DNA from: Chloroflexota bacterium
GTDB taxonomy: Bacteria > Chloroflexota > Dormibacteria > CF-121
Reading direction: 5' to 3'
Assembly: GCA_005889285.1 (NCBI GenBank)
Contig: VBFF01000153.1
Location: 1 to 6,280, forward strand
Length of the DNA: 6,280 bases
The notes under the pieces were generated by a model that did not search any database, was not told the origin of the DNA, and saw only the letters and a list, made by a program, of their open reading frames with translations. A program made the translations under genes and the position numbers. Shown here in pieces: positions 1 through 6,280 of the stretch; the stretch's first letter is position 1; each line of letters starts with the position of its first letter.

Positions 1-699
1 CTTGTCGATGAAGATCGCCAGCTTGTTTTGCGGATCGCCCTGCGGGTGGGTGACGCGATCGCGCGTAAACGCGCAGAACAGGTCGCTGCCTTTCGAGTTG
101 AACGAGATGCTGACGTCGGGCGTGTTCGTGTTCGGATCCGTGGAGCGGCTCGCATTGGTGATCATGCTCCCGTCGATCTGCGTGAACACCGGTTTGTAGC
201 CGGGATACTTCTGGGCATCGGTCGGATTCAACTGCTGGAGCGTCGCGGCGTCGGGCGTTCCGGGCTCCCACTTCCAGATGGTGAGGTAGGAGGTCTTGCC
301 CAGGATCGATTTGGCCTGCTCCAGGTTGACGCCGGGCAGCTCGACGATGATTCGGTTCTCGCCCTCAGGTCGGACGACCGACTCCGCATAGCCGCTGCTG
401 TTGACGCGGCGCTCGATGATCGAGACCGCGATGTCGCGGGCGGCCGACGGGGTTATCCCGGATCGTACGTTGGTGATCTCGAGCTCGAGGTGCGTCCCGC
501 CCTGCAAGTCAAGTCCCTTGTGGACAAAGATCTGCTGCTGGAAGCCCAGGAAGGGAATGGAGAGCGTCGGTACGCCGCGGATCGGGCCGGTCAACGGCTG
601 ATTGGTGGCCAGCCGGTAGACGTAGGCGAACCCGTCGATGAAGATGGCAATCACGGCAACGACGGCAATCAGTGCCAGGAGTCGACGATCGACGCGCAT
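1..699 (-). CDS. secD: Protein translocase subunit SecD, N-terminal 233 residues (3' end outside window)
   Basis: SecD is an inner-membrane RND-type protein that, with SecF, uses the proton-motive force to pull secreted proteins through SecYEG. The frame is open from an ATG at 699 to the window edge, 233 codons with no stop. Residues about 7-29 form one hydrophobic membrane segment after a basic MRVDRR start. Next comes the family signature KGLDLQGGTHLELE (61-74), then the P1 periplasmic head with IERRVNSSGYAESVV (95-109), RIIVELPGV (116-124) and ILGKTSYLTIW (132-142), ending in LAIFIDK at the edge. All fit SecD in the right order. The ATG is the only usual start downstream of an in-frame TAA that lies within the short tgt-secD gap. 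No Shine-Dalgarno sequence precedes it, but a TATACT box lies 8 nt upstream, so leaderless initiation is possible. It follows tgt by 45 nt with no yajC between. secF probably lies beyond the edge (inference). Confidence 0.95.
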   Translation of the reverse strand, partial: MRVDRRLLALIAVVAVIAIFIDGFAYVYRLATNQPLTGPIRGVPTLSIPFLGFQQQIFVHKGLDLQGGTHLELEITNVRSGITPSAARDIAVSIIERRVNSSGYAESVVRPEGENRIIVELPGVNLEQAKSILGKTSYLTIWKWEPGTPDAATLQQLNPTDAQKYPGYKPVFTQIDGSMITNASRSTDPNTNTPDVSISFNSKGSDLFCAFTRDRVTHPQGDPQNKLAIFIDK

Positions 700-707
700 G
701 CGAGGGA

Positions 708-713
708 AGTATA
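708..713 (-). promoter_or_regulatory. Possible -10 box of a leaderless secD promoter
   Basis: On the minus strand, TATACT (one mismatch from TATAAT) ends 8 nt before the secD ATG, so transcription would start at or within a base or two of the A of ATG. The 45-nt tgt-secD gap is locally AT-rich in an otherwise GC-rich operon and has no AGGAGG-like sequence. No convincing -35 box is found 16-18 nt upstream (the bases there read around AGAGTT). Leaderless genes with a TANNNT box at this distance are common in several GC-rich phyla. The motif is short, so chance is a real alternative. Confidence 0.35.
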
Positions 714-744
714 AGTGAGGCCCGATGAGAAACTCTTAAAGCGC

Positions 745-2909
<2,165 letters not shown>

Positions 2910-2917
2910 CGCAATTG

Positions 2918-2957
2918 TTCCCTCCCCCGCTTGCGGGGGAGGGCAGGGTGGGGGCTC
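2918..2957 (-). repeat. 40-bp palindromic repeat, copy 2 (ruvB/queA junction)
   Basis: This is the second copy of the element at 1854-1893, same orientation, one base different. The perfect 11-bp inverted repeat is CCCTCCCCCGC at 2920-2930 and GCGGGGGAGGG at 2933-2943, with TT at the centre. Its outer two bases complete the ruvB TGA stop (2956-2958), so here the element lies between the genes and is not translated, unlike copy 1. It fills almost the whole 46-nt ruvB-queA gap and carries the only Shine-Dalgarno-like sequence before queA. Confidence 0.85.
2920..2928 (-). promoter_or_regulatory. Probable Shine-Dalgarno sequence of queA, in the hairpin arm
   Basis: The minus strand reads GGGGGAGGG, with the GGAGG core 11 nt before the queA ATG at 2909. 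That is slightly longer than ideal, but no other candidate exists. It is the 3' arm of the 11-bp hairpin of repeat copy 2. The ruvB stop lies at the outer edge of the element, so a terminating ribosome would cover only part of the 5' side of the hairpin. Coupling to ruvB should therefore be looser than coupling of tgt to queA (inference). Confidence 0.55.
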
Positions 2958-3978
2958 AGAAGAGTCGAGGCTGGTCGCCGGTGTTCGCCTGTATCAGGCC
3001 GAGGTGCTCGTACGCGAGCTTGGTCGCGACCCGCCCGCGGGGCGTCCGCGCCAGAAAGCCGAGTTGCATCAGGAATGGTTCGTAGACATCCTCCACCGTC
3101 TCCGGGTCCTCCGATACCGACACCGCGATCGTGTCGAGCCCGACGGGTCCGCCCTCGTACTTCTCGACGATCGTGCGAAGGATGCGCCGGTCGATGGTGT
3201 CGAGGCCGAGCTCATCGACCTCGAGCATGGCCAGCGCGTCGAGCGCGATCCGCTCGTCGATCCGTCCCTGCGCCCGCACCTGGGCATAGTCTCGAACGCG
3301 CCGTAGCAGCCGGTTCGCAACGCGCGGCGTGCCCCTGGCGCGGCTGGCGATGATGCGGGCGCCGGGGTCGTCGATCGCGACCTTCAGGAGGGCGGCGGAC
3401 CGCATGACGATGGCAAACAGCTCGTCGGTGCCGTAGAAGTAGAGCGGGTACACGGCCCCGAACCGGTCGCGCAGCGGGGCCGAGAGCATCCCCTGCCGGG
3501 TGGTCGCGCCGATAACGGTGAAACGCGGCAGCTGCAGCCGGAAGGTCTGCGCTCCGGCACCCTTGCCGCTGACGAAGTCGAACTTGAAGTCCTCCATGGC
3601 CGGGTAGAGGGATTCCTCGACCGGCCGGGCCAGGCGGTGGATCTCATCGATGAAGAAGATGTCGCGGTCCTCCAGGTTGGTCAGGATGGAGGCGAGGGCG
3701 CCCTGGTGCTCGATCGCCGGGCCGGAGGTGGTGCGGATGTTGACCCCCATCTCGTTCGCCATGATGTTGGCGAGCGTCGTCTTCCCCAGACCGGGCGGTC
3801 CCGCGATCAGGATGTGCTCGATCGGCTCGTTGCGGCCGCGCGCCGCCGAGATCAGGATCTCCATGTTCGCCTTGACGCCTTCCTGACCGATGAACTCGGC
3901 AAGGCGACGCGGGCGCAGGCTCCATTCGAATTCTTTGTCTTCGCTGCGCTCCTCGGCGGTGATGACGCGCTCGCTCAT
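2956..3978 (-). CDS. ruvB: Holliday junction branch migration ATPase RuvB
   Basis: RuvB is the hexameric AAA+ motor that, loaded by RuvA, drives branch migration of Holliday junctions in recombinational repair. The product is 340 residues, typical for the family. Seen in order: [16 protein letters not shown] (17-32), Walker A GPPGLGKT (60-67), the [17 protein letters not shown] block (83-99), Walker B FFIDEIH (108-114), sensor 1 GATT (157-160), APLRDRFG with the arginine-finger region (167-174), sensor 2 [18 protein letters not shown] (215-232), and the C-terminal winged helix from about 270 ([13 protein letters not shown] to [11 protein letters not shown]). The start is the ATG at 3978, overlapping the ruvA stop as ATGA, so the two are translationally coupled. 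The TGA stop uses two bases of repeat copy 2. Nothing essential is missing; TTRQG replaces the commoner TTRAG after sensor 1. Confidence 0.98.
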   Translation of the reverse strand: MSERVITAEERSEDKEFEWSLRPRRLAEFIGQEGVKANMEILISAARGRNEPIEHILIAGPPGLGKTTLANIMANEMGVNIRTTSGPAIEHQGALASILTNLEDRDIFFIDEIHRLARPVEESLYPAMEDFKFDFVSGKGAGAQTFRLQLPRFTVIGATTRQGMLSAPLRDRFGAVYPLYFYGTDELFAIVMRSAALLKVAIDDPGARIIASRARGTPRVANRLLRRVRDYAQVRAQGRIDERIALDALAMLEVDELGLDTIDRRILRTIVEKYEGGPVGLDTIAVSVSEDPETVEDVYEPFLMQLGFLARTPRGRVATKLAYEHLGLIQANTGDQPRLF

Positions 3979-4577
3979 CCGCGATCGAGCCCCTTCAGCG
4001 CAACCGTCACCAGCTGCTCGACCGAGTGGCTACCACCGTTGCCGCCGCTGGCCTTGCGTACCGCTTCCTTGGCCTCGGCCGGGGTGTAGCCCAGGCCGGT
4101 CAGCACTTGCAAGGCCTGGGCCATGGGATCGCTTCCGGACGCCGCCGGTAGCCGCGCCTCTTCGCCGAAGATCTCGTCCTTCAGTTTCCCTTTGAGCTCC
4201 AGCACGACGCGGGCGGCGGTCTTGGGGCCGATGCCGGGGACGGTGGCTAGCAAGGCGGCATCGTCCTGTAGAACCGCCCGTTTCAAGACGCGTAGCTCGG
4301 CGCGGCTGAGGATCCCGAGCGCCGCCTTGGGGCCGATTCCCTTGACCGAGAGGAGCAGCTTGAAGAACGCCAACTCCTCCTGGCTGAGAAAGCCGAAGAG
4401 GCCGAGGGCGTCCTCGCGCACATACGTATAGGTATAGAGACGGACCCGCTCACCCGCGCGCGGCAGCTCCGTCAGGGTGCGGCTGCCGACCGTCACCAGG
4501 TAGCCGACGCCGTGGACGTCGACAATCACCCAGTCGGACGCCCGCTGCGCTAACACGCCCTCGAGGGTCGCGATCAA
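3975..4577 (-). CDS. ruvA: Holliday junction branch migration protein RuvA
   Basis: RuvA binds four-way DNA junctions as a tetramer, holds them open and recruits RuvB. The 200-residue product matches the usual length (about 200). Domain I (OB fold, about 1-63) starts MIATLEGVL and contains the conserved [16 protein letters not shown] (50-63 is its core). Domain II has two helix-hairpin-helix motifs, [10 protein letters not shown] (78-87) and [10 protein letters not shown] (113-122), which grip the DNA backbone. After an acidic and Gly/Ser-rich linker, domain III (about 152-200; [19 protein letters not shown]) is the RuvB contact. The start is TTG at 4577, overlapping the ruvC TGA as TTGA. No ATG or GTG alternative preserves the canonical MIA N-terminus, so TTG is well supported. 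It ends with ATGA shared with ruvB. Confidence 0.97.
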   Translation of the reverse strand: MIATLEGVLAQRASDWVIVDVHGVGYLVTVGSRTLTELPRAGERVRLYTYTYVREDALGLFGFLSQEELAFFKLLLSVKGIGPKAALGILSRAELRVLKRAVLQDDAALLATVPGIGPKTAARVVLELKGKLKDEIFGEEARLPAASGSDPMAQALQVLTGLGYTPAEAKEAVRKASGGNGGSHSVEQLVTVALKGLDRG

Positions 4578-5113
4578 GGGCGCACGACGGCCGGCGCGGG
4601 CGCCCGGCTAATGAGCATGCGGAGCCGGCCGCTGTGGTGGTGACAGATGGCGACCGCGAGCGCGTCGATCGCGTCATCGGAGCGAGGCAGCTCGCGCGTG
4701 GCGAGCAGCGATTGGACCATTTTCAGCATCTGGCCTTTGGTGGCGCCGCCGTAGCCGGTGACCGAGAGCTTGACCTGGTTGGGTGTGTACTCGTGCACCG
4801 CCGCCCCCGCCTCCACGGCGGACAGTAGGGCGACCCCGCGGGCCTGGCCGACCGCCATCGCGGTGCGGACGTTCTTGCTGAAAAAGAGTTCCTCGAAGGC
4901 GGCGGCCTGCGGGCGAAGCTCCGCCATCAGCGCCCGGAGCTGCTCGGCGAGAAGTCCCAGCCGCTTCGGCTCCGAGATGTTGGCGGGGGTCTTGACCGTG
5001 CCGCAGGTGACCAGGAAAAGGCGGCCGTTCTGCCGGCGCACCGCGCCGTAGCCGGTGTCCGCCAGGCCGGGGTCGATGCCCAGCACCAGGAGCCCGTCGT
5101 TGCCGGTCACCAC
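4574..5113 (-). CDS. ruvC: Crossover junction endodeoxyribonuclease RuvC
   Basis: RuvC is the dimeric RNase H-fold nuclease that resolves Holliday junctions by paired nicks and completes the RuvABC resolvasome. The 179 residues match the family (about 170-180). The acidic catalytic residues are all visible: Asp14 in LGIDPG, Glu74 in FEELFFSKN, and Asp147 with Asp150 in SDDAIDALAVAICHH. ARGVALLSA (91-99) and YGGATKGQM (121-129) are the other family blocks. The longest start is GTG at 5113, immediately after the yebC TAG (TAGGTG, no gap), followed by a second GTG codon. A third GTG at 5086 would begin right at LGIDPG with almost no leader. Shine-Dalgarno support is poor for all three, so the exact start is uncertain. 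The 3' end overlaps ruvA by 4 nt. Confidence 0.96.
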   Translation of the reverse strand: MVTGNDGLLVLGIDPGLADTGYGAVRRQNGRLFLVTCGTVKTPANISEPKRLGLLAEQLRALMAELRPQAAAFEELFFSKNVRTAMAVGQARGVALLSAVEAGAAVHEYTPNQVKLSVTGYGGATKGQMLKMVQSLLATRELPRSDDAIDALAVAICHHHSGRLRMLISRAPAPAVVRP

Positions 5114-5869
5114 CTAGACACGTTCGCTGATGCGTTCCAGGACGTCGGCCGGAACATCCATGTTGGAATAGACGGCCTGCACGTCGTCGTGCTCTTCGAG
5201 AGCATCCAGCAGTTTGAGAATGGAGGGCGCCGTCGCTTCATTCAGTAAAACGAGCTGCGAGGCGTTCATCGTCACCTCCGCCGAGTCGATCTTGTAGCCC
5301 TTCTTCTTCAGGCCCTGCTGGAGCGACTCCAGCCGTGCGGGGTCGGTGACGATGTCGACGGTCTTGCCGTCGACCCGCGCGTCGCCGGCGCCCATGTCGA
5401 TCGCCTCCAGCCCGACCTCGTCCGGGTCCCGCCCGTTGGCATCGATGACGATCTGGCCCTGCCGCGTGAACATCCAGGCCACGCTGCCGGTGGCACCGAG
5501 GTTGCCCCCGGCCCGGCTGAAAAGATTCCGGATTTCGCCGCTGGTCCGGTTGCGGTTGTCGGTCAGCGTGTCGACCATGATCGCCACGCCATGGGGTCCA
5601 TAGCCCTCGAAGCGGAGCTCCTCCAGCGTCGCGCCACCCAGCTCGCCGGTACCACGTTTGATGGCGCGCGTGACGTTGTCCTGCGGCATGTTGACGTCGC
5701 GCGCCTTCTCCATCGCCAGGCGGAGACGATAGTTGCCGTCCGGGCTCCCCCCACCCTCACGGGCGGCGATGGTGATCTCGCGGGCCATCTTGGTGAACTG
5801 CTGGCCCTTCTTCGCGTCCGTGAGGGCCTTCTTGTGCTTGATCGACGACCACTTGGAATGTCCTGACAT
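5114..5869 (-). CDS. yebC: YebC/PmpR family protein (TACO1-like)
   Basis: This is a full-length member of the YebC/PmpR/TACO1 family, cytoplasmic proteins first annotated as transcription regulators. Some are now known as translation factors that relieve ribosome stalling, for example at proline runs; which role applies here cannot be read from sequence. At 251 residues it has the normal length. The N-terminus MSGHSKWSSIKHKKALTDAKKG is canonical (residues 1-22). The other signatures are MPQDNVTRAIKRGTGE (61-76), EGYGPHGVAIMV (88-99), LTDNRNRTSGEIRNLFSRAGG (102-122) and GSVAWMF (128-134), followed by the two acidic C-terminal domains (LDALEEHDDVQAVYSNMDV, 221-239). The ATG at 5869 is 18 nt after the tyrS stop; GGGGAAAG just before it is a modest Shine-Dalgarno sequence. 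Its TAG directly abuts the ruvC GTG. yebC next to ruvC is a widely conserved pairing. Confidence 0.97.
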   Translation of the reverse strand: MSGHSKWSSIKHKKALTDAKKGQQFTKMAREITIAAREGGGSPDGNYRLRLAMEKARDVNMPQDNVTRAIKRGTGELGGATLEELRFEGYGPHGVAIMVDTLTDNRNRTSGEIRNLFSRAGGNLGATGSVAWMFTRQGQIVIDANGRDPDEVGLEAIDMGAGDARVDGKTVDIVTDPARLESLQQGLKKKGYKIDSAEVTMNASQLVLLNEATAPSILKLLDALEEHDDVQAVYSNMDVPADVLERISERV

Positions 5870-5871
5870 CT

Positions 5872-5885
5872 TTCCCCGTCGGGAA
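5872..5885 (-). promoter_or_regulatory. Small hairpin over the yebC ribosome-binding site
   Basis: In the 18-nt tyrS-yebC gap the mRNA strand reads TTCCC, then GACG, then GGGAA: a 5-bp stem with a 4-nt loop whose 3' arm covers the GGGGA Shine-Dalgarno-like bases just before the yebC ATG. The layout (stop codon, hairpin, hidden ribosome site, start) resembles the two repeat-borne junctions downstream, but the sequence is unrelated and the stem is weak. It is too short and lacks a U-tract, so it is not a terminator. Chance pairing is quite possible. Confidence 0.3.
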
Positions 5886-5887
5886 GT

Positions 5888-6280
5888 TTAACGCAGCTTC
5901 AGGCGCACGACTCGATGCGATCCGCGCCGCAAAATCCAGCCGTCCTCGGGCGTGACCTTCTCTTCTGTCGAGCTCACCGGTTGATCGTTGATGCTGATCC
6001 CTCGCTGGCCGGCCAGCCGGCGGGCCTCGCTCTTGCTGCTCGCGAGCCCAGCCTCGACAAAGAGCTGCGCAATGGTGCGCTCGCCCGGGGCAATCGACTG
6101 CTCCTGCGGCCCGGCGTTGCGAAACGCGCCGCCCTCGTGGCGGTAGGCATCGGGCGCGGCCCCGGGATGGAACTGGTTGACGAGGCGCTCAGCGAGCCGC
6201 TGCTTGACGTCCTTAGGGTTCGTGCCGTCACGTAAAGCCCGCGCGTCCTCAGCGATCTCGGCCGGGGTGGCATCGGTCGT
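5888..6280 (-). CDS. tyrS: Tyrosyl-tRNA synthetase, C-terminal 130 residues (5' end outside window)
   Basis: TyrS charges tRNA-Tyr with tyrosine. Only the tail is in the window: 130 codons plus TAA at 5888-5890, with the frame open to the right edge; the catalytic Rossmann domain lies beyond it. Fragment residues 21-38 read NPKDVKQRLAERLVNQFH, the conserved helix of the anticodon-recognition region (NPRDAK-type in homologues). Residues about 68-130 form an S4 RNA-binding domain: TIAQLFVEAGLASSKSEARRL, then GISINDQPV and a final RRGSHRVVRLKLR. That combination and order are typical of bacterial TyrRS. A stand-alone S4 protein is unlikely, because the NPKDVK helix precedes the S4 domain. Only 18 nt separate it from yebC, so the genes are probably co-transcribed. 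tRNA-Tyr is also a substrate of the TGT-QueA queuosine pathway encoded downstream, which may be coincidence. Confidence 0.88.
   Translation of the reverse strand, partial: TTDATPAEIAEDARALRDGTNPKDVKQRLAERLVNQFHPGAAPDAYRHEGGAFRNAGPQEQSIAPGERTIAQLFVEAGLASSKSEARRLAGQRGISINDQPVSSTEEKVTPEDGWILRRGSHRVVRLKLR

Noticed and set aside
480..500. CTCGAG/GAGCTC palindromes as an operator
   Set aside because: They lie inside secD and encode the conserved LELE residues after the GLDLQGG motif; codon use explains them.
28..714. Long plus-strand open frame (228 codons) opposite secD
   Set aside because: It is antisense to a clear SecD frame, is rich in Arg, Asp and Gly as expected of a GC-rich shadow, has no recognisable family blocks, and overlaps the secD signature residues.
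4418..4442. Alternating TATA-like tract as a promoter
   Set aside because: It encodes the conserved Tyr/Thr-rich YTYTYVRED stretch of RuvA, lies mid-gene, and has no start codon in a sensible position downstream.

Overview
The window is one gapless run of housekeeping genes, all read leftward on the minus strand. In transcription order they are tyrS (3' end only), a YebC-family gene, ruvC, ruvA, ruvB, queA, tgt and secD (5' part only). Sequence identity to known families is strong for every gene. No plus-strand gene, RNA gene, CRISPR array, insertion sequence or defence system is visible. No intergenic stretch exceeds about 60 bases.

The DNA is GC-rich, visibly above 60%, with GC-biased third positions. 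The yebC-ruvCAB-queA-tgt-secD order is an old bacterial arrangement. The divergent TGT pocket motif, the short RuvC, the absence of yajC and the SecD style would suit a GC-rich, poorly cultivated terrestrial lineage such as Chloroflexota or Dormibacterota. That placement is a low-confidence guess from memory; the window holds no taxonomic marker that settles it.

Region by region: 5888-6280 is the C-terminal end of tyrosyl-tRNA synthetase with its S4 domain. 5114-5869 is YebC, a translation or transcription factor. 2956-5113 is the complete RuvC-RuvA-RuvB Holliday-junction machine, with stop/start codons abutting or overlapping by 4 nt and with GTG and TTG starts. 745-2909 is the tRNA queuosine pair QueA and TGT, which exchange G34 for preQ1 and then build epoxyqueuosine on the tRNA. 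1-699 is the start of SecD, the membrane partner of the Sec translocase.

The least ordinary structure is a 40-bp element present twice (1854-1893 and 2918-2957; 39/40 identical, same orientation), at the queA/tgt and ruvB/queA junctions. Each copy holds a perfect 11-bp hairpin whose 3' arm is also the Shine-Dalgarno sequence of the next gene, and a four-run G-quadruplex motif on the opposite strand. One copy is translated as an extra tail on QueA. This looks like a dispersed palindromic repeat that landed in the operon and now works as the inter-cistronic ribosome-binding module. A possible leaderless promoter sits directly before secD. I see no unknown multi-gene system here.
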